Source: Catenulispora sp. GP43 (GTDB taxonomy: Bacteria > Actinomycetota > Actinomycetes > Streptomycetales > Catenulisporaceae). Taken from it: DNA of 64,000 bases. The stretch spans positions 558,001-622,000 of the forward strand of contig NZ_JBGCCT010000001.1 of the NCBI RefSeq assembly GCF_041260665.1. Reading direction: 5' to 3'. Below the pieces are notes generated by a model. The model did no database searches and had not been told where the DNA came from. It saw nothing but the letters and a program-made list of their open reading frames with translations. Of this stretch, positions 9,019-19,158 are shown in pieces (the stretch's first letter is position 1; the number at the start of each line of letters is the position of its first letter). A program made the position numbers and the translations under genes.

Positions 9019-10044
9019 TCAGCTTTCATCGACGGGCTCTTCCACTGCTGCTTCCACCACCGCGGGCTCAGTGGGCTCAGTGGGCTCTGTGGGCTCAGCG
9101 GCCTCGACGTCCGGGGATCCGGCGTCCGCGACCTCGGCCGCGGCCGCGGTCGCGTCCACCACCGCGGCGGCCGCCGCCTCGGCGGCCCGCGTCGCCTCGC
9201 CGGGCGCCGGCACCACCCGCTCGTTGAAGGTCACGGTGTCGTAGACGTACTCGTCGACCACCGGCTCCGACGTCGGGTGCGCGGCCGGGACCACGGCCGC
9301 CTCGGAGTGCGCGCCGCAGCCGAAGTCCAGGGAGACCACGCGGCCGTCGCTCGGGGCGATCTCGTTCGCGCACACGCCGAAGGCCTGGCCCAGCATCCCG
9401 GCCAGGGGCGCCAGGAATCCGCAGCCGGAGCAGCGGGCCGGGGCGGCCTGGGCCATCGGGGAGTGCGGGCCGAACTCGCCCTCGTGCCAGCGCTCGGCGG
9501 CCTCCTCGCGGCCCTCGCGGGAGAGCACGCGGGGGCGGCCCAGGCCCAGCTGGTAGGCGACCAGGGGCAGGGAGTCGCGGGTGATCTCGCGGTAGGGCCG
9601 CGGCTCCTCCTCGTCCTGGCCGGTGTAGGCCGGGACCAGGCGGGCGTCGTCCTCGGCGATCGGCAGAAGGTCGCCGGGGCCCAGGTCGCCCGGGCGCAGG
9701 CGCTCGCTCCACGGCACCCAGTCCGGGGCCAGGACCGACTCCCGGCCGGCGACCAGGACCGTCTCGTCCAGGGTGACGAACTTGGTGCGCGGGGCGCGGG
9801 TCACGGTCACGGCCCAGTTCCAGCCGCGGTAGCCGCGCTCCTTGCACTCGAACAGGTGGGTGACCACGCGGTCCCCCTCGGCGAGCATGCCGACGTGCCG
9901 GCCCACCTCGCCGATCCCGGCGACGTCCTCGGCCGCGGCCAGGGCCAGGTCGACCGCGTCGGCGCAGACCTGGTCGAGGACCGGCTGGCGTCCGCGCGGC
10001 CGGCTGTCTGTGGAGCGGGCTGGGGTGGCGGTCGCGGCGTTCAC
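9019..10044 (-). CDS. DUF3027 family protein with Cys4 motif and acidic repeat tail
   Basis: I recall this as the actinobacterial DUF3027 family, function unknown. I chose the GTG at 10044 because it has a good ribosome site (AGGGGAGA) about 9 bp upstream; the longer frame back to 10137 lacks one. The 341-residue protein is soluble. Around two thirds along it has CSGCGF, then two further cysteines (VCANE and DFGCGAH), a pattern that could bind zinc. The C-terminal tail is Ala/Glu-rich with four EPT repeats, encoded by a short GTGGGCTCA tandem repeat at 9065-9098. It diverges from the downstream-numbered MFS gene. Confidence 0.8.
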   Translation of the reverse strand: MNAATATPARSTDSRPRGRQPVLDQVCADAVDLALAAAEDVAGIGEVGRHVGMLAEGDRVVTHLFECKERGYRGWNWAVTVTRAPRTKFVTLDETVLVAGRESVLAPDWVPWSERLRPGDLGPGDLLPIAEDDARLVPAYTGQDEEEPRPYREITRDSLPLVAYQLGLGRPRVLSREGREEAAERWHEGEFGPHSPMAQAAPARCSGCGFLAPLAGMLGQAFGVCANEIAPSDGRVVSLDFGCGAHSEAAVVPAAHPTSEPVVDEYVYDTVTFNERVVPAPGEATRAAEAAAAAVVDATAAAAEVADAGSPDVEAAEPTEPTEPTEPAVVEAAVEEPVDES

Positions 10045-10176
10045 GCCTCGATTCTCCCCTATCCGGAGGTGTTCATGTGACAGCGGTTCGCCTGTTGGTG
10101 CATCCGGGCCGGTCCACCGGGGTCCCAAATGAATCACCGGCTCCCCACGTTCACTTTTTCCGGGCAGGATAGGGGC

Positions 10177-11973
10177 GTGGCCAAGGATCAGACGCCGAAT
10201 CGGGACGGCGAGGAACGGACGCGGGTTTTCGACGCCCCGGAGGCGACGCGGCCGTTGATCCCGCAGCCCCCGCCGCTGCCGCCGAAGCGCCCTCGGGGCG
10301 CCGCGGCGCCGGGGGACGCCGGGCTCGCCGACACGCTGCCGACCGGCGGTCCCTCGGCATCCTCGGCCCTGTCAGCGTCCGCGGCCTCCGCGGCGCCGCA
10401 CGGCGGACCGGCCGGCCACCGCGATCCGGTCCCGACCCGCACCATGGCCGCCCAGCAGCCCGGCGAGGTGCCGGTAGCGACCATCGACCTGGCCGCGACC
10501 CTGCCGGAGCTGGCCGAGGTCGCCCCCGACCTGTCGGCGGCCGACCTGGAGATGCTCACCCCGGTGGGCCCGGCGCGGCCGGAGTCCGACGCGGCCCGCA
10601 TCCTGCGCCGGGTCGGCGAGGGCACCGAGGCGACCGGCCGCGCGATGGGCCGGGTCGGCGGCTTCGTCGGCCACCGCATCCGCCGGTACACCGAGGCCGG
10701 CGGCGCCCGGGAGTCCGGGCTGTCCCGCCTGATCGAGCTGCACGCCGTGAACACCGCCGGCGACCTGCTGATCACCCTGGCGCTGGCGCAGTCGGTGTTC
10801 TTCGGGGTCCAGCCGGGGCAGGCGCGCGGCAAGGTGGCGCTGTACCTGGTGATCACGATGGTGCCGTTCGTGCTGCTGGCGCCGGTGATCGGCCCGCTGC
10901 TGGACCGCTTCGGGCACGGCCGGCGGCTGGCGATGGCGGTGACCATGGCCGCGCGCCTGGTGCTGGCGCTGATCATGGCGCGCACCGTGAGCGGGGACGC
11001 CAACCTGGCGCTGTACCCGGCCGCGTTCGGCTGCCTGGCGGCGTCCAAGGCCTACGGCGTGACCCGCAGCGCGGTGATCCCGCGGCTGGTCCCGCGCGGC
11101 AGCACGCTGATCAAGGCGAACTCGCGCACCTCGATGGCCAGCATCATCGCCACCTTCGTCTTCGCCCCGATCGGCGGCCTGCTGGTGAAGACGGGCGCGG
11201 CCTACTGCCTGATCGGCGCGGCGGCGGTCTTCGCGCTCGGCGCCTTCCTGGCGATCCGGCTGCCGGCCCACGTGGACTCCGCCGAGGGCGAGCAGAAGGC
11301 ACAGCTGAAGAAGAAGGACCGGAACATGGATCCCCGCCTGGAGGAGACCATGCCGAACCTGCGGCTGCGCTCGGTGGGCCCGGCGGTCATGCTGGCCGTG
11401 CGCGCCAACGCCGCCTTCCGCTGCTTCTCCGGGTTCCTGACCATCTTCATGGCGTTCCTGGTCCGCTACCACCCGCTGGCCGGCTACAAGGACCTGGTCG
11501 CGATCGGCCTGATCGCCGGCGCCGCGGCCGTCGGCAACCTGGTGGGCACCTCGCTGGGCTCGATGCTGAAGGCGCGGGCCCCGGAGGGCGTGATCTCCGC
11601 GATGCTGGCGCTGACCACCGGCGCGGTCCTGGCGTGCGCGTTCTATTACAACCTGATCACGGTACTCACCGTAGCGGCCGTCGCGGCCATGAGCGCTGCG
11701 CTGGCCAAACTGTCCCTGGACGCCCTTTTGCAGCGCGACACCCTCGAACGTGTGCGCACGTCGGCCTTCGCCCGGTCTGAGACACTGTTGCAGCTGGCCT
11801 GGGTGGTCGGCGGAGGCCTGGGGATCGCCATGTCGTTCCCGGGCAACGGCAACGGGACCTTCGCGTTCGTCGTCGCGGCCGTGGCTTTGCTGGCGGTCTG
11901 CGTGGTGACCTTGAAGGCTCTGTCGGACTTGCGTTTCGTGGCGCCCAACCCCGCGCAGAGTCTCGGAGTCTAA
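10177..11973 (+). CDS. MFS transporter with long disordered N-terminus
   Basis: The 598-residue product starts with about 180 hydrophilic, Pro/Ala-rich residues (PQPPPLPPKRP), followed by a 12-helix MFS body beginning near IELHAVNTAGDLLITLALA. GPLLDRFGHGRR is the loop 2-3 signature. I chose GTG 10177 (AKDQTPNRDG) over the ATG at 10129 because the upstream codons look non-coding, and a GGGCAGG lies about 7-10 bp before it. The long cytoplasmic tail is unusual and of unknown role. It is divergent from the DUF3027 gene; the intergenic interval is 132 bp. Confidence 0.83.
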   Translation: MAKDQTPNRDGEERTRVFDAPEATRPLIPQPPPLPPKRPRGAAAPGDAGLADTLPTGGPSASSALSASAASAAPHGGPAGHRDPVPTRTMAAQQPGEVPVATIDLAATLPELAEVAPDLSAADLEMLTPVGPARPESDAARILRRVGEGTEATGRAMGRVGGFVGHRIRRYTEAGGARESGLSRLIELHAVNTAGDLLITLALAQSVFFGVQPGQARGKVALYLVITMVPFVLLAPVIGPLLDRFGHGRRLAMAVTMAARLVLALIMARTVSGDANLALYPAAFGCLAASKAYGVTRSAVIPRLVPRGSTLIKANSRTSMASIIATFVFAPIGGLLVKTGAAYCLIGAAAVFALGAFLAIRLPAHVDSAEGEQKAQLKKKDRNMDPRLEETMPNLRLRSVGPAVMLAVRANAAFRCFSGFLTIFMAFLVRYHPLAGYKDLVAIGLIAGAAAVGNLVGTSLGSMLKARAPEGVISAMLALTTGAVLACAFYYNLITVLTVAAVAAMSAALAKLSLDALLQRDTLERVRTSAFARSETLLQLAWVVGGGLGIAMSFPGNGNGTFAFVVAAVALLAVCVVTLKALSDLRFVAPNPAQSLGV

Positions 11974-12077
11974 AGACTCGGCGGACATGTGGGGACGGAG
12001 CCCGGATGCCGGGTACGTTTCCGGCATGGCCGGACACGGACACGCATGCAATCCACGGGACGACGGGGAGTGACCGA

Positions 12078-12725
12078 ATGTACGAGTTCTTGCTGGCGAC
12101 GGCCGTCGGGGCCGAGCGCGACGCGCTCCAAAGGCACGCCGACGGCCTGACGGTGATAGTCACCGGCGCGGGCCCCGCGGCCGCGGGCACCGGCGCGGCC
12201 TGGGTCCTGGCCTCCGAGCCCTACAAACTGGCCGTCTCAGTCGGCATCGGCGGCGGCTTCGCCCCGCGCGCCCCGATCGGCTCGGTCGTGGTCTCCACCC
12301 GGGTGGTCGCCGCCGATCTGGGCGCGGACTCCCCCGAGGGCTTCCTGCCGATCGAGGAGCTGGGCTTCGCCCCGCACGTGGAGCAGCCGGACGAGGCCTG
12401 GGCCGCGCTGATCGGCTCGGCGCTCAGCGGCGCCGGCCTGCACGTGGTCAACGGCGCCGTGCTGACCGTGGCCACGGTGACCGGCACCGCCGAGCGCACC
12501 GAGGAACTGCTGGCCCGGCACCCGGACGCGGCCGCCGAGGGCATGGAGGGCTTCGGCGTGGCCAGCGCCGCGACGATGGCCGAGCTGCCCTTCGTGGAGA
12601 TCCGCGCGATCTCCAACGTGGTCGGGCCGCGGGACCGGGAATCGTGGCGGATCGGTGAAGCCATGGACGTCCTGGCGACCGTCGGGCAGACCCTGGCCGC
12701 CCTCCAGGCGCCGGGCGTCGCATAA
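12078..12725 (+). CDS. mqnB: Futalosine hydrolase
   Basis: Nucleosidase that releases hypoxanthine from futalosine, giving dehypoxanthine futalosine in the futalosine route to menaquinone. The 215-residue protein has the purine nucleosidase fold features GIGGGFAPRAPIGSVVV and EGMEGFGVASAA, with the C-terminal ISNVVGPRD. I chose ATG 12078 (MYEFLLATAVG) because GGGGAG lies 8 bp upstream; the frame extends to 12006, but that part looks non-coding. It is 8 bp upstream of mqnD, so the two form an operon. Confidence 0.92.
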   Translation: MYEFLLATAVGAERDALQRHADGLTVIVTGAGPAAAGTGAAWVLASEPYKLAVSVGIGGGFAPRAPIGSVVVSTRVVAADLGADSPEGFLPIEELGFAPHVEQPDEAWAALIGSALSGAGLHVVNGAVLTVATVTGTAERTEELLARHPDAAAEGMEGFGVASAATMAELPFVEIRAISNVVGPRDRESWRIGEAMDVLATVGQTLAALQAPGVA

Positions 12726-12733
12726 TCGGCGAT

Positions 12734-13555
12734 ATGTCTGACGCTCCAGTGACCGTCCTGCCCGAGAAGCTGTCCATCGCCTACTCGCCGTGCCCCAACG
12801 ACACGTTCGTCTTCCACGCACTGACCCACGGCCTGGTGCCCGGGGCGCCGGCGTTCGACGTGACCTTCGCGGACATCGACGTCACGAACTACTGGGTGCA
12901 GAAGGACGACGCGCCCGACGTCCTGAAGATCTCCTTCCCGGCCCTGCCACTGGTCCGGGACCGCTACGAGCTGCTGCACTGCGGCGGCGCGCTGGGCCGC
13001 GGCTGCGGCCCGCTGGTGCTGTCCCAGGGCGCGGTGTCGGCCCAGGACCTGGCCGGCGGCACGGTCGCGGTGCCGAGCCTGCTGTCCACCGCCTACCGGC
13101 TGTTCGAGCTGTGGGCGGAGAAGAACGTGCCGGGCGGCGTGGACATCAAGGTCCTGCCGTTCCACGAGATCATGCCCGCCGTCGCGGCCGGCGAGGCGGT
13201 CGCCGGCCTGGTGATCCACGAGGCCCGCTTCACCTACCAGAACTTCGGCCTGACCTGCCACGCCGACCTCGGCGAATGGTGGGAGGCCGAGACCGGCCTG
13301 CCGATCCCGCTGGGCGCGATCGTGGCCCGCCGGGATCTCGGGGCCGAGGCGCTGGCCGAGCTGAGCGGGCTCATCCGGGCCTCGGTGGACGCGGCCTGGG
13401 CCGACCCGAAGGCCTCGCACGAGTACGTGATGGAGCACGCGCAGGAGATGGACCCGGAGGTCGCGCGGCAGCACATCGGGCTGTACGTGAACGACTTCAC
13501 CCGGGATCTGGGCCCGGACGGGCTCGCGGCGGTCGAGGCGCTGCTCGCGAAGTAG
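12734..13555 (+). CDS. mqnD: 1,4-dihydroxy-6-naphthoate synthase
   Basis: Acts after cyclic dehypoxanthine futalosine formation to give 1,4-dihydroxy-6-naphthoate, the menaquinone ring precursor. The 273-residue protein has the family start YSPCPNDTFVFHAL and ISFPALP, with the periplasmic-binding-protein-like fold. VAGLVIHEARFTY is near the catalytic region. It follows mqnB directly. Together they show this organism uses the futalosine menaquinone route rather than MenF-MenD. Confidence 0.95.
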   Translation: MSDAPVTVLPEKLSIAYSPCPNDTFVFHALTHGLVPGAPAFDVTFADIDVTNYWVQKDDAPDVLKISFPALPLVRDRYELLHCGGALGRGCGPLVLSQGAVSAQDLAGGTVAVPSLLSTAYRLFELWAEKNVPGGVDIKVLPFHEIMPAVAAGEAVAGLVIHEARFTYQNFGLTCHADLGEWWEAETGLPIPLGAIVARRDLGAEALAELSGLIRASVDAAWADPKASHEYVMEHAQEMDPEVARQHIGLYVNDFTRDLGPDGLAAVEALLAK

Positions 13556-13566
13556 CCGCTCGCAGC

Positions 13567-13597
13567 GCGGCCCCGACAGGATCGGCGTCGGGGCCGC
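13567..13597. terminator. Bidirectional terminator between mqnD and proS
   Basis: GCGGCCCCGAC (13567-13577) pairs perfectly with GTCGGGGCCGC (13587-13597) around a 9-nt loop, followed by GGCTTT on the plus strand. It lies between two convergent genes. Confidence 0.8.
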
Positions 13598-13612
13598 GGC
13601 TTTCCGCACGGC

Positions 13613-15064
<1,452 letters not shown>

Positions 15065-15155
15065 CTACCGAGGCGGTACCGAATCGAGCGATGAATTTCG
15101 CGGCGGCGCGTCGTCTGAACCACCGACAGACGCCGATGACAGCGAGGAGAACGCC

Positions 15156-15734
15156 ATGACCGCCACCTACACGTTCGACGTCTTCTCCAGCCTCGACGGC
15201 TTCGGCGCCGCCGGCGGCGACTGGACCGGCTACTGGGGCAAGCAGGGCCCGGAACTGCTGGAGCACCGGCTGGGTCTGTACACCGGGGAGCAGCGGATGG
15301 TCTTCGGAGCCGCCACGTACCGGCTGTTCACGCAGATGCTCGCGGCGAGTACCGAGGACTCCGATGTCCGCGATCCCTGGGTGACCCGGATGGTGGAGCT
15401 GCCGGCGACGGTCGTGTCGAGCACCCTGACCGGGCCCCTGGACTGGCCGGACGCGACGCTCGAGAACGGCGACGCCGTCGAGGTCGTCGCCCGGCTCAAG
15501 AAGGAGTCCGACGTGCCGCTGCGCTCGCACGGCAGCCTGTCGATGAACCGGGCGCTGATGGCCGCCGGGCTGGTCGACCGGGTCCAGGTGTCGGTCTTCC
15601 CGGTGATCACCGGCCGGACCGGGCTGGAACCGGTCTTCGGCGGCGCGGCCGACTTCGACCTGGAGCTGCTCGAGCACCGCACGCTCGACGGCCGCGTCCA
15701 GGAGCTCGTCTACCGGCCCACGCTGCACGGCTGA
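15156..15734 (+). CDS. Dihydrofolate reductase family (RibD C-terminal-like) protein
   Basis: The 192-residue protein fits the RibD C-terminal/DHFR-like fold often annotated as dihydrofolate reductase family: TFDVFSSLDGFGAAGGDW at the start, VFGAATYRLF, then SHGSLSMNRALMAAGLVD and a final LVYRPTL strand. The real substrate is unknown and classical DHFR activity is not implied. I chose ATG 15156 because GAGGAG lies 6-7 bp upstream; the frame extending to 14871 overlaps proS on the opposite strand. It is convergent with the helicase-associated gene, with only 13 bp between the stops. Confidence 0.85.
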   Translation: MTATYTFDVFSSLDGFGAAGGDWTGYWGKQGPELLEHRLGLYTGEQRMVFGAATYRLFTQMLAASTEDSDVRDPWVTRMVELPATVVSSTLTGPLDWPDATLENGDAVEVVARLKKESDVPLRSHGSLSMNRALMAAGLVDRVQVSVFPVITGRTGLEPVFGGAADFDLELLEHRTLDGRVQELVYRPTLHG

Positions 15735-15747
15735 CTATCCGGTCCGG

Positions 15748-18039
15748 CTAGCCCCCGGCCGCCAGCTCCTGCGCCAGCCCGACCACCGCCGCCGACCCCG
15801 GCAGTGCCTGCCGCTGCACCGCGTACGGATGGAAAGAGGTCGCCCGCCGCGCCCGGGAGGTCGCGACCACCACCGGCGCGCCGCTGCCGTCCTCGTTCTC
15901 GCCCATCGGGGCGTAGCCGTTGGTCCGCAGCCCCTCGAGCAGCTCCTCCGGCGGCAGCTCGGAGACCGCGACGCCGGGCGCGATCCGGCGCAGGCCCAGG
16001 CCGCCGATGCGCCGGTCGGCCAGCATCTCGGTCAGCGCGGCGTCGTTGTCGGCGCGGACGTAGGAGACCGCCGAGCCGACGCGGACCCGGCCGTGGCGGC
16101 GCGCGACGTCGTCGACCAGATAGCTCAGGGCCTGCGGGATCTCGTGCAGCGAGTGCTCGGCCAGGAAGGCGTGCAGATCGGCGGCGCCGCGCCCGGCGTC
16201 GAAGGCGCGGCGGACCGAGGCGGTGGTGAACCGGTAGACGGTCGCGGCGCCGGAGGACTCGATGTCGGCGATCAGCGCCATCTCCCGGGCCACCTCGGGG
16301 GCCAGCGGGCCGGGGGCGATCGCGGTCAGGTCGCCCTGGATCAGCACATGCCGCACCGGTTCGGGCAGCGCCCGGCCCAGCGCCGCGGCCAGCGCCTCGC
16401 GCGGCCGGCCCAGCAGCAGGGCCCGGCCGTGGGCGGCCAGGATCCCGGCGCCGCCGCGCACCGGGGCGACCAGGCCGAGCCAGACCGCCTCGCGCAGCGT
16501 CCAGTCCACCAGCTGCCGCATCGCCGGGCCGCTGCGCCGCGGGCGCTCCCAGAACAGCCGGTCCACCAGGGCCGGCAGCGGGGTGGTGGCGCCGGGCGGC
16601 AGCCGGTCGAGCTCGCCGAGCAGGTCCCGGCGCAGTTCGGTCACGGCCCAGGACGCGACCTCCGCCGACAGCGGGGCCACCTGCCGGTTCCGCTCGTCCG
16701 GCGACCCGACCCGGCCCGCGGCCCGGTCCGAGACCAGCCACGCCGCCGCCAACTCGGCCCAGCGGCGCTCCGGCGGCAGGTCCAGCCAGCGGTCGTAGGC
16801 CGGGGTCGGCAGCCAGAAGCCGGAGGCCAGGTCGGCGGCCACGAGGCCGGCGGCGTAGGCCAGCTCGGCCAGGAAGGCGGCCTCCTCCTCGGGCGCGTCC
16901 AGCAGCGCCGCGGTGCGCCGCAGATCCCTGATGCCGGCGCCGCCGGAGCGCAGGACGCCGGGCGGGCCGGAGGCCCAGGCGTCGAGCAGTTCCTCGACGC
17001 GCCGGGGCACGGCGATCGCCGCGGCGCCGGCGGCGGCGTCGGCGGTGCGGGCGTCGTGCTGGACCACGGGGACCGGCGGCGGATCGGAGGCCAGGTCGCG
17101 GTGCAGGCCGGTGCCGAAGACGTGGCGCCGCAGGAAGAAGGCGATCTCGCGGGGCAGCACGACGGTGTCGTCGGTCCAGCGGCCGAGGATGCCGCGGGCC
17201 AGGAGCCATTCCAGAGGGGATCCGCCGGCGTCGGGGGCCGCGTCGGGGGCCGGTGCCACTGCCTCGTCCTCGGCGGAGGGCTGGTTGATCCGGCCGAACG
17301 GCGGCCCCCACACCAGTTTCTCCAGCACGGCTTCCACTCCGGACGGCGCGGAGTCCAGCACCGCACGCATCCTCGGCGGATCGGCGGCCAGCGCGGAGAT
17401 CGAGCCGACCGCGCTCACCGGATCCGGCGTCGCGGGCAGGCCGAGGCGGTGCAGGAATCCCTGCATCCCGGCCGGGGAGGAGTTGTTCAGCGCCGACGCC
17501 AGCGGCGGACCGAGGCCGACGGGGTTCTCCCCCAACGCCTCGCGCGCATTGACGAGCGGCCGCAGGGCTTCGTCCGGTCCCCACAGCAGCGCCGCGTCGC
17601 GCAGGTCCGCGATGGCGTCGGCGACCTCGTCCAGCACCGACAGCCCGAGCAACTCGGTGGTCGAGGCCGCGGTCACCGGCTCCGGGGACACCGCGAGCGC
17701 TTGGAGCACTTGCAAGGTGAATGCATCAAGTCGGTCCATCGCCAGCGCCACGGACGCGCGCTGCGAGGCCCGCTCGGCCAGGGCCGCGATCGACGCCGGC
17801 GGCGGCACCGCCAGATCCGGGCGCGCCGCCAGCAGATTCGCCAGCCGCTCCACCGGCCAGGACCGCAGTTCGTCCGCGAGCGAACGCCTGCGCGGGGCCG
17901 ACGTCGCGGCCGCCGCCGGACCCGAGGTGTCCGAACCCTGAGACGCCCCGCCGGCCGCCGGACCCCGATTGGCGCGCGTCACCGCCCGTGCACCTGCGGT
18001 GCCGGGTCGCGCAGAATGGCCGGGGTGTTCGATGGGCAT
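15748..18039 (-). CDS. Helicase-associated (XPB/Ssl2 N-terminal-like) domain protein
   Basis: Large soluble protein of 763 residues. It begins with a Pro/Ala/Gly-rich segment to about residue 50, then SLADELRSWPVERLANLLAARPDLAVPPP and many short winged-helix-like segments. The C-terminal third contains HVLIQGDLTAIAPGPLAPEVA, typical of the domain found with XPB/Ssl2 helicases (recalled as Helicase_C_3). No Walker A is present, so it is not itself a helicase. ATG 18039 was chosen because the frame upstream to 19023 is a shadow of the next gene. A true XPB helicase lies at 30.7 kb, so the two could work together in DNA repair; that is inference. Confidence 0.8.
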   Translation of the reverse strand: MPIEHPGHSARPGTAGARAVTRANRGPAAGGASQGSDTSGPAAAATSAPRRRSLADELRSWPVERLANLLAARPDLAVPPPASIAALAERASQRASVALAMDRLDAFTLQVLQALAVSPEPVTAASTTELLGLSVLDEVADAIADLRDAALLWGPDEALRPLVNAREALGENPVGLGPPLASALNNSSPAGMQGFLHRLGLPATPDPVSAVGSISALAADPPRMRAVLDSAPSGVEAVLEKLVWGPPFGRINQPSAEDEAVAPAPDAAPDAGGSPLEWLLARGILGRWTDDTVVLPREIAFFLRRHVFGTGLHRDLASDPPPVPVVQHDARTADAAAGAAAIAVPRRVEELLDAWASGPPGVLRSGGAGIRDLRRTAALLDAPEEEAAFLAELAYAAGLVAADLASGFWLPTPAYDRWLDLPPERRWAELAAAWLVSDRAAGRVGSPDERNRQVAPLSAEVASWAVTELRRDLLGELDRLPPGATTPLPALVDRLFWERPRRSGPAMRQLVDWTLREAVWLGLVAPVRGGAGILAAHGRALLLGRPREALAAALGRALPEPVRHVLIQGDLTAIAPGPLAPEVAREMALIADIESSGAATVYRFTTASVRRAFDAGRGAADLHAFLAEHSLHEIPQALSYLVDDVARRHGRVRVGSAVSYVRADNDAALTEMLADRRIGGLGLRRIAPGVAVSELPPEELLEGLRTNGYAPMGENEDGSGAPVVVATSRARRATSFHPYAVQRQALPGSAAVVGLAQELAAGG

Positions 18040-18076
18040 CACAGACAACGGTAGTCGAGTCCCGACGATCACAGCG

Positions 18077-18099
18077 CCCGCATACGATACGGATGCGGG
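18077..18099. repeat. Inverted repeat in divergent promoter region
   Basis: CCCGCAT (18077-18083) and ATGCGGG (18093-18099) form perfect 7-bp arms around a 9-nt spacer, 58 bp before the GTG at 18157. It lies between two divergent genes and may be an operator or a leader hairpin. Confidence 0.4.
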
Positions 18100-18156
18100 T
18101 GCCACAGGCGGCACGCACGCCGCTTTGGGCTCAACGGAAACAGGGGGAACGCAGGG

Positions 18157-19158
18157 GTGACGGCCGAGACCGACCAGGAGATGTTCCGGTACCTGGCCGA
18201 GCTGTCCACGCTGGCGGAGGGCCGTATGTCGCCCACGTCGCGCAACCAGCTCGTGTCCCGCACCCGTACGGAGATCGAGTCCCGGGTCACGGCCCGCAAG
18301 GCGACGCGCGCGGCCGACGTGCGCCAGATCCTGCTCGGCATGGGCCGCCCCGAGGCTCTGGTGATGGCCGAGGCGAACAAGGACCCGCTGTACGCGGCCC
18401 GCGAGCGGCAGCGCCGGGGCGTGAGCGGCGGCGGCAACGCGTACGGCGCGGCCTCCGTCTTCTCCCCCGAGGTCGACCCGGCCGTCGCCCGGCTGGTCAC
18501 CCCGGAGTCGCTGACCAACCCGCCGCCCGGCGGCTTCGGCGCCTCGGACTCCGAGGGCGACGTGCTGCCGGGGCCGGAGATCCCGGCCGAGCCGGACCCG
18601 TTCGGCGCCGGCAGCGCCGACTGGTACTACAGCGGCGAGCCGGAGGAAGGCGGCGGAGAGGGTGGCGGCGGCGCCGGGCCGCAGATCCCGATCGAGAGCG
18701 GGAGCAGCTTCACCCCGGCCCCGGGACCGGCCCCGGCACCCCCGCCACCGCCGATGACCGCCGGGCCGATGGTGCGGCGCACCGCGAACGGCCACGCACA
18801 GGCGCTCGCCGCGGTGACGGTCCTGTGCGTCGGCGCGATCGTCAACGCGGTGGCCATGTCGCCGTACACGATCGCCATCGTCGTGGTCGGCTATCTGCTC
18901 GCGATGACGTCGTACTCGTACACGCCCGGCGAGAAGCGGTTCGCGCTCATCGGCGTGCCGCTCACCGCGTTCGTGTTCTACGCCTTCGGGCTGTTCCTGG
19001 CGCGCGGCCGGTCCACCGGCCACGACACGCCGTTGAACTCCAGCCAGACCTGGCAGGCAGCCAAGGACGGCTTCACCGCGGTGCCGACGATGCTGGGCCT
19101 GCTCGGCGCGCTGTATCTGCTCTGGCGCCTGTTCAAGGCGGTGGCTAAGTCCGGCTGA
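18157..19158 (+). CDS. HAAS-like membrane protein, 4 TM, unknown function
   Basis: The N-terminal 80 residues resemble a HAAS/DUF1700-type helical domain (MFRYLAELSTLAEGRM, ending LLGMGRPEAL), which is often found in membrane proteins paired with PadR regulators. A disordered Gly/Pro/Glu-rich stretch (about residues 90-200) leads to four membrane helices (ALAAVTVLCVGAIVNAVAM; TIAIVVVGYLLAM; FALIGVPLTAFVFYAFG; MLGLLGALYLLWRLF). The GTG start has AGGGGGAA upstream. Its last 14 bp overlap the 3' end of the opposite-strand gene. No PadR gene is adjacent. The function is unknown. Confidence 0.75.
   Translation: MTAETDQEMFRYLAELSTLAEGRMSPTSRNQLVSRTRTEIESRVTARKATRAADVRQILLGMGRPEALVMAEANKDPLYAARERQRRGVSGGGNAYGAASVFSPEVDPAVARLVTPESLTNPPPGGFGASDSEGDVLPGPEIPAEPDPFGAGSADWYYSGEPEEGGGEGGGGAGPQIPIESGSSFTPAPGPAPAPPPPPMTAGPMVRRTANGHAQALAAVTVLCVGAIVNAVAMSPYTIAIVVVGYLLAMTSYSYTPGEKRFALIGVPLTAFVFYAFGLFLARGRSTGHDTPLNSSQTWQAAKDGFTAVPTMLGLLGALYLLWRLFKAVAKSG

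Noticed and set aside
15748..19023. 1091-residue protein extending the helicase-associated gene
   Set aside because: The upstream part is antisense to a better-supported gene and has shadow composition; the start at 18039 is used.
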